The notes under the pieces were generated by a model. The model saw only the letters and a list, made by a program, of their open reading frames with translations, did no database searches and was not told where the DNA came from. Position numbers and translations under genes: made by a program. A stretch of DNA of 10,115 nucleotides, from contig JAOAHK010000029.1 in NCBI GenBank assembly GCA_026415275.1, positions 3,150-13,264 of the forward strand, in the 5' to 3' direction. This document shows positions 1-6,553 of this stretch, in pieces. How positions within the stretch are numbered: the first letter of the stretch is position 1; every line of letters begins with the position of its first letter. The stretch comes from Anaerolineales bacterium. Its GTDB lineage: Bacteria; Chloroflexota; Anaerolineae; Anaerolineales; UBA4823.

Positions 1-389
1 CCACAGGAAAAACTTGGTTGCCCTTGAATCCCGACTATCGCCAAGTGAACGTGGCAGCCCAGCGAGATGACCCCAATTCGGTCTTCAGTTTTTATCGTAG
101 ATTGATCTGGTTGCGCAAGGAAAGTCCCGCCCTTCGGCGTGGCTCGTTCGAACCGCTGATCCAACGCCCTCATGATGGGCTAGCCTATCTGCGTTGCACC
201 GAAGAGCAAACGATCTTAGTGACATTGAATTTCTTTGCCCTGTCGGCCACTTTGCAACTCGATCGCCCCCTGCCCAGCGGGAAATGGCGGACTTTGATGG
301 GAACTCATCGGGAGACAAACGAGGAAATTTCACTTGAAAAAGCCATTCCGCTTGCACCGCATGAGGTGTGGATCGCAGCCATGGTATAG
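1..389 (+). CDS. GH13 alpha-amylase / alpha-glucosidase family protein, C-terminal part (5' end outside window)
   Basis: This is the end of a glycoside hydrolase family 13 enzyme, which cleaves alpha-glucosidic bonds in starch-, maltose- or trehalose-type sugars. The reading frame is open from the left edge (first full codon at position 3) to TAG at 387-389. The visible protein begins TGKTWLPLNPDYRQVNVAAQ, matching the conserved GH13 segment W(L/I)P.NP.Y...NV that follows the catalytic barrel. Next comes a helix of the type SVFSFYRRLIWLRKESPALRRG, typical of the oligo-1,6-glucosidase/alpha-glucosidase branch. The last 80 or so residues fit the all-beta C domain. The catalytic Asp/Glu/Asp residues lie upstream, outside the window, so substrate specificity cannot be read. 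The gene converges on the DUF1015 gene at 653-1978. Family assignment is firm; the exact enzyme is not. Confidence 0.9.
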   Translation, partial: TGKTWLPLNPDYRQVNVAAQRDDPNSVFSFYRRLIWLRKESPALRRGSFEPLIQRPHDGLAYLRCTEEQTILVTLNFFALSATLQLDRPLPSGKWRTLMGTHRETNEEISLEKAIPLAPHEVWIAAMV

Positions 390-596
390 AAGCCAAGACA
401 CGCTGGCGGATTGAGATGTCCGCTCTCCGCTGCTCGCACCTCTCACCTTTCTCCAAACGAGCGACGGGAGATAGCCTAGAATCGCGGGAATCCTTGCCTG
501 CGAACGAACTTTATTCGCGCCGTCTGTTTCATCTGTAGTTTCCTGAAAGACGGGAGCAGGTTCACGCTAGATGCCTACCCTGAGGGTTGACCTCAA

Positions 597-635
597 GAAT
601 GGGTCGCAGCAAAAAATTTTTGCTGCGACCCATTC
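597..635. terminator. Perfect 14-bp dyad with A/T centre between convergent genes (possible bidirectional terminator)
   Basis: Arms 597-610 (GAATGGGTCGCAGC) and 622-635 are exact reverse complements, separated by the run A6T5, which can extend the stem further. The hairpin lies 17 nt after the stop of the DUF1015 gene (653) and about 200 nt after the GH13 stop (389), the usual place for a terminator shared by convergent genes. However, neither strand has a U-tract after the stem; the only T-run is inside the hairpin. A terminator role is therefore inferred from position and stability, not from a canonical intrinsic-terminator form. Confidence 0.5.
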
Positions 636-652
636 AAATTCTCCTAGCAAAG

Positions 653-1978
653 TTAGGGCAAAATGCGACGGGCTTCCATGTAATAGCGCTTTTCGTGCGC
701 CTCGCCCATCGAGAAGGTCTTGCGCGGCAGCACTCCATCGCGGATTACGGTCTCAAACAGAGCATGTTTAGACATCGCCGGCAGATAGAAACCCACCCTT
801 CCAGGAGAAGTGCTAAGATGCACCAAAGCTTCTTCTCCATGAATATAATCAATGCTTTCTGCACCCTTTTGGGCAAGAAATTGATCCAAGAAAGTTTGCA
901 GAGTGCCAACGGCAAGGTTAGAGGTGGGTTTATAGATTTCTGCTATAGCAAAGGTAAGCGATTCCCCACCAAAAATCAGGCCAAAGGTTTGCTGCCCGGT
1001 TTGTCCTTCCTTTACCCGCGCAACCATCTCGGCTTGAGTGGACACTGTCTGAAGATGAAAACTCTCTCCAAAAGCCTCTTGCAAGGCTTGGGAAATCTTT
1101 TTCTTCACTCCAAACAACAAGCGATGGATCGGTTCAAAGATGATGCCTGTGTCGTGCACGTTTTCGATTTCTACCAAAGCATAACGAGCGGGGTGATCCA
1201 CACCAGCTTGGGATTTCAACTGCTCCCACACCGCTTTAGCCGTCGCCAAGGAGTGATTGCCATCGCCTACGGCAAAGAGTAAGACAGGAGTTTCCTCGTC
1301 TACCCCATAACGGTGGGCAAAGGCATTCGGTTGAGCCAAGTGCTCTAGGGCAGAAAATACTTCCTCCTCTATCGCGGGAGAAAGCGCATATCCTTCTAAG
1401 AAGCCACCGCCAAACATCAATTCGGTTTCATATAGCTTTTTTAAGGTGTCTTTTTGACGAGTGATGGGTTCGATCACCGTTTGTTGCGGATCATCGATTA
1501 AGACGAGGATATGCGGCACTTCCAACACGGCGTTCTGGCGGATTTGAACGCGCGGCGCTATGCGTTCAACAATCGTCCCTTCAGTCGGGCGGATGAGGCT
1601 GGTCGTTCCGCGGTGATAATCATAGCGTTCTAAATCCAGGCAGAGCATCAAGCCATGGCGGGTCTTGCCATCGGAACTGCGTTCCACATAAATCATCCCT
1701 TCGTGCGCTTCGAGGATACCTTCGTTCAAATAATTTTTCATTGTCTCTTGAATAGCAGCGATGCGCTGGGGCATATCGGGGGCATTTAGGTACACTTCGG
1801 GAAAGATCAGCTTCAGGGTAGAGGGTGACTCACCGACAAATGCGGCAACCTGCTCCCAATACTCCGGCTGGGCAGTGTATTGATCGCATGCCACAACAGC
1901 CCATTTCTTTAGATCAACACCTTGGCGGGGTAAGTAAATTTCAGGGGATTGAACACCGATGGTGGGTTTGGGTTTCAT
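653..1978 (-). CDS. DUF1015 family protein of unknown function
   Basis: This 441-residue protein belongs to the DUF1015 family and has about the usual full length. Recognisable family segments include the N-terminal VVACDQYTAQPEYW (residues 28-41), SLIRPTEGTIVERI (127-140), the well conserved FAVGDGNHSLATAKAVWE (235-252), HPARYALVEIENVHD (262-276) and the C-terminal LPRKTFSMGEAHEKRYYMEA (417-436). There is no signal peptide or membrane segment, so it is probably cytoplasmic. The reaction is not established; the GDGNHS segment looks like an active- or ligand-binding site, but that is inference. The ATG at 1978 is preceded by AAGGAAG at 1988-1994, nine nt upstream, which supports this start. 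A near-consensus promoter at 2060-2089 indicates transcription independent of the protease operon upstream. Confidence 0.9.
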   Translation of the reverse strand: MKPKPTIGVQSPEIYLPRQGVDLKKWAVVACDQYTAQPEYWEQVAAFVGESPSTLKLIFPEVYLNAPDMPQRIAAIQETMKNYLNEGILEAHEGMIYVERSSDGKTRHGLMLCLDLERYDYHRGTTSLIRPTEGTIVERIAPRVQIRQNAVLEVPHILVLIDDPQQTVIEPITRQKDTLKKLYETELMFGGGFLEGYALSPAIEEEVFSALEHLAQPNAFAHRYGVDEETPVLLFAVGDGNHSLATAKAVWEQLKSQAGVDHPARYALVEIENVHDTGIIFEPIHRLLFGVKKKISQALQEAFGESFHLQTVSTQAEMVARVKEGQTGQQTFGLIFGGESLTFAIAEIYKPTSNLAVGTLQTFLDQFLAQKGAESIDYIHGEEALVHLSTSPGRVGFYLPAMSKHALFETVIRDGVLPRKTFSMGEAHEKRYYMEARRILP

Positions 1979-2059
1979 CCTTAAGGCTTCCTTTCTGCAT
2001 TAGGTTCTAAATAATCCAAGAATCGGGATGGGGTAAGCGGGTTTGTTACAACCGTGTGG

Positions 2060-2089
2060 AATATATCGTAACCCCCTAAAATTTGTCAA
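2060..2089 (-). promoter_or_regulatory. Sigma70-type promoter of the DUF1015 gene
   Basis: Read on the minus strand there is a perfect -35 box TTGACA (2089-2084), an 18-nt spacer and a -10 box TATATT (2065-2060). An overlapping reading is ATATAT with a 17-nt spacer. The predicted transcript start near 2053 gives a 5' leader of about 75 nt before the DUF1015 ATG at 1978. This is the best-matching promoter in the window. Confidence 0.65.
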
Positions 2090-2218
2090 CGATTTGAAAG
2101 TGGTCAAAGTTCTCCGCGTTGAGGGTTGGTGTATCCGCCTGCGGATGAATACCTTGTCGACGATGGAGGAACGAGTCAAGAAACGAACCTTAATTGAGGG
2201 CACTGGACGTTCTTCTCT

Positions 2219-2250
2219 CTTCCACTCTCGCACCCCGCAGGCGAGGGAAG
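2219..2250 (-). terminator. Imperfect hairpin after the HtrA protease gene
   Basis: On the minus strand, six nt past the protease stop codon (2257-2259), CTTCC and CTCGC (2250-2241) can pair with GCGAG (2231-2227) and GGAAG (2223-2219). This leaves a 3-nt bulge and a 9-nt loop. No U-tract follows; the downstream bases are AGAGAAGAAC. It marks a plausible operon end or a 3' stabilising structure; termination here is weakly supported. Confidence 0.3.
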
Positions 2251-2256
2251 TTTATC

Positions 2257-3414
2257 CTAGCGCGGGATTTCTTCCAATCGCACCCGCAAGGTGATCAAAC
2301 GTCCTTCACGCCAGATGACGACGTCCACTTCATCACCGGGTTGATAGCGGTAAAGGGCGTTGATGTAAGAATTCCTTTCATCGATCTTTACTTCGCCGAT
2401 TTGGACAATAATATCTCCCCGACGCAGACCAGCTTTAGCGGCTGGGCTATCGGCGAAGACTTGGGTGATATAAACACCCCATTCCACTCCTAAATTGTAA
2501 ATCGCTGCCACACGGGGGGTCACCAATTGCCAGCGGATGCCCAAATAGGGGCGGGAGACATACCCCTTTTGGATAATTTGTTCGGCCACTTCGCGAGCCG
2601 TGTTGACCGGAATGGCAAATCCTAACCCTTCGGCGATTGCTCCCGTGCCAGTAGAGCGGACGATGAGGGTGTTTATGCCAATGACTTGCCCGTTTAGATT
2701 GACCAAAGGTCCACCAGAATTGCCCTGATTAATCGCAGCATCCGTTTGAATCAGGTTTTCGATCTGGTATCCCTGACCTGTGTCAATAGAGCGACCGGTA
2801 GCACTGATCACGCCAAGCGTTACCGTGTTGCGGAAATCCCCTAAAGGCGATCCGATAGCGATGACCATCTCCCCGGGGGTCACCAAGTCGGAGTTGCCCA
2901 GTTCTGCCACCGCAGGAGGGGTGCCCTCAACCTTCAAGACAGCTAAATCGGCATATTGGTCCGTACCCACCAATTGCGCCGTTTCCTGGCTGCCATCGGA
3001 AAGGATAACTGCTACCTCTTCGACATCTTCGACGACATGCTGATTGGTTAAGAGATATCCGGCGGGTGAGATAAACACACCGCTGCCGCTCACTGTTTGT
3101 TCCCCCGTAGGCCCAAAAATGGTCATCTGACTCGGTATAACACCAACCACAGTAACAACCGCCGGACTGACCTTCTGTACGGTCTGGATAATGCGTGATT
3201 GGGCTTCGCTCAAGTCGAGAGGTTGGGGTGCATGATCAGGGGGTGCAGGAGTTGGTAAAAAGGGTGTGGGTGATGGTTGTGTAACCCCCAAAGCTAGACG
3301 CCCACTTTGAGCTGCCTGTAACATAAGAAAGCTACCTAGAAAAACTCCTCCACAGGCAGCTACAAAGGCGATAATCATAATCAAAAGCGCATAAGCCCAT
3401 CGATTAGAACTCAT
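2257..3414 (-). CDS. HtrA/DegP-like membrane-anchored serine protease (S1C) with one PDZ domain
   Basis: This 385-residue protein is a trypsin-fold protease of the HtrA/Deg family, expected to degrade misfolded or damaged proteins outside the cytoplasmic membrane. An N-terminal membrane anchor (about residues 7-33) is followed by a Pro-rich linker (45-65). The protease domain (about 70-285) shows the full catalytic triad: His126 in LLTNQHVVED, Asp156 in QYADLAVLKV and Ser233 in NQGNSGGPLVN. A single PDZ domain occupies about 295-383 (LGIRW, DSPAAKAGLRRGDIIVQIG). Size and architecture match single-PDZ bacterial HtrA proteins. Its ATG (3414-3412) overlaps the stop of the histidine kinase gene in an ATGA junction, implying translational coupling, so expression follows the regulator-kinase operon. 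This context points to a role in envelope stress. The catalytic assignment is firm; the stress role is inferred. Confidence 0.95.
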   Translation of the reverse strand: MSSNRWAYALLIMIIAFVAACGGVFLGSFLMLQAAQSGRLALGVTQPSPTPFLPTPAPPDHAPQPLDLSEAQSRIIQTVQKVSPAVVTVVGVIPSQMTIFGPTGEQTVSGSGVFISPAGYLLTNQHVVEDVEEVAVILSDGSQETAQLVGTDQYADLAVLKVEGTPPAVAELGNSDLVTPGEMVIAIGSPLGDFRNTVTLGVISATGRSIDTGQGYQIENLIQTDAAINQGNSGGPLVNLNGQVIGINTLIVRSTGTGAIAEGLGFAIPVNTAREVAEQIIQKGYVSRPYLGIRWQLVTPRVAAIYNLGVEWGVYITQVFADSPAAKAGLRRGDIIVQIGEVKIDERNSYINALYRYQPGDEVDVVIWREGRLITLRVRLEEIPR

Positions 3415-4772
3415 CGTGTGTCTGATTTCTCCTTGGGAAAAAACATTGTGAAAGTTGTTCCTTGACCGAGAACACTTGTAACGGTGATGCTTCCGCCCTG
3501 TGCCTCAATCAACGACTTAACAATTGCCAAGCCTAAGCCCGATTCACCGTTCTGCGATCGCGACGGATCTGCGCGATAGAAACGATCGAAGATGCGCGGT
3601 AGGTCTTGCGCGGCAATACCAGCGCCATTATCGCTGACTTCTAGGATAACCTGCTGCGGCGTTTGCCTAGCGCGCAACCATATGGTGCCTCCTGGCGCAG
3701 TATAGCGCAAAGCATTCTGAATCAGGTTGTCGAGCACCTGCGCCATACGCTCGGAGTCTACTCGAATCGGAGAAATGAACCCTTGAGCATCGACCACCAA
3801 TTGCACTTGTTTTTGTTCAGCTTGAATTTGGAAACGCGCCTGAGCGCGGTCAAGCAAGACTTTGGGTTCAATGGGTTGCAGAGCAAGGGGCAACTCCCCC
3901 GCATCTGCCAATGAGAGCAGCCGTAAGTCATCCACCAAGCGGCTGAGGTGTTGAGTTTCCTGATGCAGGATTTGATAGACTTCTTCGCTCCCCTCCAACT
4001 TGCCATCGCTAAGGGCTTCTGTATAGCCTTGGATGACCGTCAGTGGTGAGCGCAAGTCATGGGCGATGTCGGCCGTCATTTGGCGGCGAGCTCGGATGGC
4101 GCTCTCTAACTGGAGGCTCATTTGATTAAATGCATGGGCCAATTCTCCTAACTCGTCCTTGCTGCGAACATTCACTTGCCGTCCGTATTTGCCTTGCGCA
4201 ATATCCAGGGCAGCCCCTTTCAGTTCGTGTAGGGTGCGGGTTAAGCCATACGCCAGCAGACTGCCCAATACCAGCGCAAGAATGCTCGCCCCAAGCGCGC
4301 TGAGCACCGTTGCGCTGCGCACCGTGCGCAAGAACCGCTCTTCGATTGAACCCGGCTGCAGAAGTTGTCGAAATGGGGTGATCACAACCCAACCCACCCG
4401 CCTTCCACTTAATTCCAGAGCTATTGCGCGTCGCAATTCACTGCGCGAGAGCTGTTTGCCAATCTGCTGCGCGTCAGAGCTATAGAGAACTACTCCATTG
4501 GCGTCAGCTAGAGTAAACGGTCTCCTCTGCCCCATAAAAGGCGGCGGAGAGGGATCTCGGAATTCTTGGATGGCGATCTCGATGCCATCCCAAGAGCCGC
4601 GACGCTGATAGTAGAGCAGCAAAAGGCTTAGCAACCCCTGCTGTTCGCGGGTGAGGACAAACTGATCGAAGGCTGAACGGGTGCGCTGCCAAATAATCAG
4701 CGAGACCATCAAGGAGCCGCTGATGCCAACCAAGAGGAAAGCAAGGATCAGTTTTGTGGTGATCGAGCGCAT
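3411..4772 (-). CDS. HAMP-containing sensor histidine kinase (BaeS/envelope-stress type)
   Basis: This is a membrane sensor kinase of 453 residues from the ATG at 4772. Transmembrane segment 1 (about 8-28) and segment 2 (about 152-177) flank an extracytoplasmic sensor region of about 120 residues. A HAMP linker follows (about 175-228, with KDELGELAHAFNQM). The HisKA domain has phosphoacceptor His238 in DIAHDLRSPLT. The HATPase domain has the N box NLIQNALRY (349-357), G1 DNGAGI (381-386), the F box IFDRFYR and G2 SGLGLAIV (411-418). All motifs are intact, so it should autophosphorylate. The frame stays open upstream to an ATG at 4907, but that extension would overlap the regulator gene by 131 nt and put a non-membrane peptide before segment 1. 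The start at 4772, 4 nt after the regulator stop, is therefore chosen. No clear Shine-Dalgarno is seen there, which fits translational coupling. The 3' end overlaps the protease gene. The sensed signal is unknown. Confidence 0.95.
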   Translation of the reverse strand: MRSITTKLILAFLLVGISGSLMVSLIIWQRTRSAFDQFVLTREQQGLLSLLLLYYQRRGSWDGIEIAIQEFRDPSPPPFMGQRRPFTLADANGVVLYSSDAQQIGKQLSRSELRRAIALELSGRRVGWVVITPFRQLLQPGSIEERFLRTVRSATVLSALGASILALVLGSLLAYGLTRTLHELKGAALDIAQGKYGRQVNVRSKDELGELAHAFNQMSLQLESAIRARRQMTADIAHDLRSPLTVIQGYTEALSDGKLEGSEEVYQILHQETQHLSRLVDDLRLLSLADAGELPLALQPIEPKVLLDRAQARFQIQAEQKQVQLVVDAQGFISPIRVDSERMAQVLDNLIQNALRYTAPGGTIWLRARQTPQQVILEVSDNGAGIAAQDLPRIFDRFYRADPSRSQNGESGLGLAIVKSLIEAQGGSITVTSVLGQGTTFTMFFPKEKSDTR

Positions 4773-4776
4773 AGGG

Positions 4777-5475
4777 TCAGGAAAGTTTTTCTTGAGGCGC
4801 AAAGCGATAGCCAGCGCCATAGACGGTTTCGATGTAGCGCGGTTGGGAAGGGTCGGTTTCAATTTTGGCACGCAAGTTGCGGATGTGCACGTCGATGGTG
4901 CGTTCATAGCCCTCGTAAGCTACACCTTGCAACCGCTCGAGCAATTCTAAGCGGCTAAAGACCCTTCCGGGTGCGCCCATCAAGGTGGCTAAGATGGTGA
5001 ATTCCGAGGGAGTTAAGTCAACCATTTGTCCGCCGACCTTGGCATAGTGTCCATCCAAATCAACCATAATCTCGCCAACCCGCAGAATTTGCGGCACCTC
5101 CTGATGGGCTTTTTCCATTCGGCGCAACACGGCGCGCACCCGCGCTGCCAACTCGCGCGGGCTGAAAGGTTTGACGACGTAATCATCGGCGCCGAGCTCC
5201 AATCCCAATACTTTATCGCTTTCTTCGACTTTAGCGGTGAGGACGATCACGGGAGTGGAGGACTCGCGGCTGAAGGTGCGCAGAAAATCATATCCATTCA
5301 TCTGCGGCATCATAATATCCAGTAAGACCACATCAGGCTTCTCATGGCGGGCAACAAAGAGAGCTTCCTGCCCATCTGCCGCGGTCACCACTTCATAGCC
5401 CTCTTGAGTGAAGTAGGATTTGAGCAGCTTACGGATTTCTGCTTTATCGTCAACCACCAAAATTTTCTTTGCCAT
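4777..5475 (-). CDS. OmpR/PhoB-family response regulator
   Basis: This 232-residue DNA-binding regulator pairs with the adjacent kinase. The receiver domain (about 3-118) has acidic residues Asp9/Asp10, phosphoacceptor Asp53 in VVLLDIMMP, Thr80 in VIVLTAK and Lys102 in DYVVKPFSP, a complete phosphorylation site. The C-terminal winged helix (about 130-228) has the typical LTPSEFTIL, RTIDVHIRNLRAKIE and IETVYGAGYRF segments. The ATG at 5475 has AGGA at 5483-5486, 7 nt upstream. The kinase begins 4 nt after its stop and the HtrA protease follows, so all three are probably one transcript. A TATAAT box at 5493-5498 suggests a promoter directly upstream. The 11-bp phased repeats before the secreted-protein gene (6460-6488) are a candidate binding site, by inference from how this family binds DNA. 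Confidence 0.95.
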   Translation of the reverse strand: MAKKILVVDDKAEIRKLLKSYFTQEGYEVVTAADGQEALFVARHEKPDVVLLDIMMPQMNGYDFLRTFSRESSTPVIVLTAKVEESDKVLGLELGADDYVVKPFSPRELAARVRAVLRRMEKAHQEVPQILRVGEIMVDLDGHYAKVGGQMVDLTPSEFTILATLMGAPGRVFSRLELLERLQGVAYEGYERTIDVHIRNLRAKIETDPSQPRYIETVYGAGYRFAPQEKLS

Positions 5476-5492
5476 GGGGATGTCCTGCTCCG

Positions 5493-5524
5493 ATTATACT
5501 GCGTTAGAGGTGCTTAGATCACAA
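5493..5524 (-). promoter_or_regulatory. Candidate promoter of the regulator-kinase-protease operon
   Basis: The minus strand has a perfect -10 box TATAAT (5498-5493). The -35 region is poor: TTGTGA (5524-5519) lies at a 20-nt spacing, or TGATCT at 17 nt. Transcription would start near 5486, leaving a leader of only about 11 nt that begins at the Shine-Dalgarno AGGA. A weak -35 is compatible with an activator-dependent promoter. Support comes from the -10 match and its position alone. Confidence 0.45.
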
Positions 5525-5541
5525 AAGTAGGACGGGAGGTC

Positions 5542-5619
5542 GCCCTCACCCCCAACCCCTCTCCCAACGGGAGAGGGGGGCAGCCCTCACCCCCAACCCC
5601 TCTCCCAAAGGGCGAGGGG
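5542..5619. repeat. Two tandem copies of a GC-rich CCCTCTCCC hairpin repeat
   Basis: A 37-nt unit occurs at 5542-5578 and again at 5583-5619, identical at 35 of 37 positions, with period 41. Each starts GCCCTCACCCCCAACCCC. The first forms a perfect 10-bp hairpin, CCCCTCTCCC (5556-5565), loop AAC, GGGAGAGGGG (5569-5578). The second (5597-5606 with 5610-5619) has one mismatch from A to C at 5613. The pair fills most of the gap between the secreted-protein gene and the regulator gene, starting 4 nt after the former's stop. Similar CCCTCTCCC elements are dispersed, often as tandem hairpins, in several bacterial genomes including Chloroflexota (general recollection, not searched). Here they could slow transcription or stabilise the upstream mRNA; no U-tract is present. 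Confidence 0.85.
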
Positions 5620-5623
5620 ACTT

Positions 5624-6397
5624 CTATGGAGCTGGGGCAGGTGGGAGAGGTTCGCCCTCACCTTGTCCAAATGGTGGAAAATCGCTGGGGTGACCCCCAA
5701 AAATTGGAGGGAAATCTGGTATCCCTTGGCTGCGCGGCCGCAATTGAAGTTGTTGCAAAATCAGATCGGCTTGGTCTTGGGTGATCACGCCTTCTTGAAC
5801 AGCTTTCTTGACAGCAGCTTCGAAGGCTGAGCGCATGGCGTTGATGAAATTCTCGTTGGTAAACAACGCTCGGCGAGCTTTCATTAAGTCCGCTTGCTCT
5901 TGAGTGATTTTGCCATCCGCAACGGCTTGGTCAATCGCGATGTCAACCGCCTTTGCTCTGGCTTCGTTGAGCTGCTCTGGAGTGATGCCTAAAGCGTCAG
6001 CCAGCAAGGCATTCATATCAATTCCATTCCGGCTCAACCATGCGAACAAACGCCGATCCAAGGGAGATGGACGCCCTTTGGACTGCAGCCAGTCGGCTTG
6101 TTTCTGGGTAATTAACCCCTGCTCAACCGCTTGCTTGAGAGCCGTCTCTTGGGCTTTCTGTTGGGCAGATTGCAGTTCTTCCAGGCTTATCCCCAGCGCT
6201 TGAGCTAGGGCTTCCCCATCCGCTCCAAAACCAGGACCTTTGCCCATGCGACCGCCAAAGGGGCGATTGCCATCCCAAGCAGGGAAGTTGGTGTTATCGG
6301 ATTGGGCGCGCACAGTAAAAAAGGTAAACGCGCCAATACCGACAACTGCCAAAACCGCAATCAACACGGTGACCGTTATGATAGTTTTTCGAGTCAT
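5624..6397 (-). CDS. Secreted or membrane-anchored protein with three LGI / ITQ.QAD helical repeats (DUF2680-like)
   Basis: This 257-residue protein of unknown function starts with a basic stretch and a hydrophobic segment (about 6-28), followed by T-V-R-A (28-31), a plausible signal peptidase site. A Gly-rich stretch (about 45-60) leads into three related helical repeats. Their most conserved cores are QAVEQGLITQKQADWL (89-104), QAVADGKITQEQADLM (157-172) and KAVQEGVITQDQADLI (198-213). The first two repeats are preceded by ALGI..E.L helices; the third lacks that half. The tail is rich in Pro, Phe and Gly. The G.ITQ.QAD signature resembles DUF2680/YckD-type secreted proteins. The ATG at 6397 is chosen because AAAGGAG (6403-6409) lies 5 nt upstream; the in-frame GTG at 6403 overlaps that ribosome site. 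Position next to the two-component and HtrA genes suggests an envelope role similar to CpxP or Spy, but this is analogy only. Confidence 0.8.
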   Translation of the reverse strand: MTRKTIITVTVLIAVLAVVGIGAFTFFTVRAQSDNTNFPAWDGNRPFGGRMGKGPGFGADGEALAQALGISLEELQSAQQKAQETALKQAVEQGLITQKQADWLQSKGRPSPLDRRLFAWLSRNGIDMNALLADALGITPEQLNEARAKAVDIAIDQAVADGKITQEQADLMKARRALFTNENFINAMRSAFEAAVKKAVQEGVITQDQADLILQQLQLRPRSQGIPDFPPIFGGHPSDFPPFGQGEGEPLPPAPAP

Positions 6398-6437
6398 AGA
6401 CACTCCTTTCTCAAAAACTTAGCTTTGATCAATTTCC

Positions 6438-6465
6438 ATGCTAAAGGATAGCAAAGGAGTGTTAA
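6438..6465 (-). promoter_or_regulatory. Candidate promoter of the secreted repeat-protein gene
   Basis: On the minus strand TTAACA (6465-6460) and TAGCAT (6443-6438) are separated by 16 nt, an acceptable -35/-10 pair. The -10 is non-ideal. The leader would be about 35 nt and would contain the strong AAAGGAG ribosome site. The -35 box coincides with the first of the phased 11-bp repeats, the arrangement seen when an OmpR-type regulator activates from a site overlapping -35. Confidence 0.4.
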
Positions 6466-6488
6466 GAAATTATGAAGAGCCTATTAGG
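6460..6488 (-). promoter_or_regulatory. Three 11-bp phased repeats, candidate OmpR/PhoB-type operator
   Basis: Read on the minus strand, CCTAATA (6488-6482), CTTCATA (6477-6471) and CTTAACA (6466-6460) recur at exactly 11-nt intervals. Each repeat keeps C at position 1, T at 3, A at 5 and A at 7, with AT-rich spacers. Direct heptamer-like repeats with an 11-bp period are the usual binding pattern of OmpR/PhoB-family regulators, and such a regulator is encoded 1 kb away. The third repeat is degenerate. The target assignment is inference. Confidence 0.4.
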
Positions 6489-6553
6489 AAAAGTTGTGAG
6501 TCGCAACCTCGTCCAGCTACCCGCGCTTTGCTTTGCAGCAGAGCACAATTTTT

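Noticed and set aside
85..456. 123-codon minus-strand frame opposite the GH13 gene end
   Set aside because: It lies antisense to the conserved GH13 C-terminal region; the Arg- and Ser-rich product looks like a reverse-strand shadow.
587..1282. 231-codon open frame on the + strand opposite the DUF1015 gene
   Set aside because: It is antisense to the conserved DUF1015 frame and its product has no recognisable domain.
4773..4907. Upstream extension of the histidine kinase to an ATG at 4907 (45 extra residues)
   Set aside because: It would overlap the response regulator gene by 131 nt. The extra peptide has no kinase or membrane character, and the ATG at 4772 directly precedes the first transmembrane segment, 4 nt after the regulator stop.
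5499..5518. TCTAAGC / TCTAACG pair upstream of the regulator gene as an autoregulatory operator
   Set aside because: Only two short matches at a 10-nt spacing, unlike the 11-nt phased set at 6460-6488, and the sequence differs; too weak to report.
5542..5619. The tandem repeats as a minimal CRISPR array
   Set aside because: Only two units, separated by a 4-nt gap rather than a 30-nt spacer, with no cas genes nearby. The hairpin repeat explanation fits better.
6398..6403. GTG start at 6403 for the secreted repeat protein
   Set aside because: The GTG overlaps the Shine-Dalgarno AAAGGAG (6403-6409). The ATG at 6397 lies 5 nt beyond that site and is the better start.
6500..6553. Possible terminator hairpin after the PHP gene (GCTCTGC with GCAAAGC)
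   Set aside because: Short arms with a mismatch, almost no loop and no U-tract on the transcribed strand.
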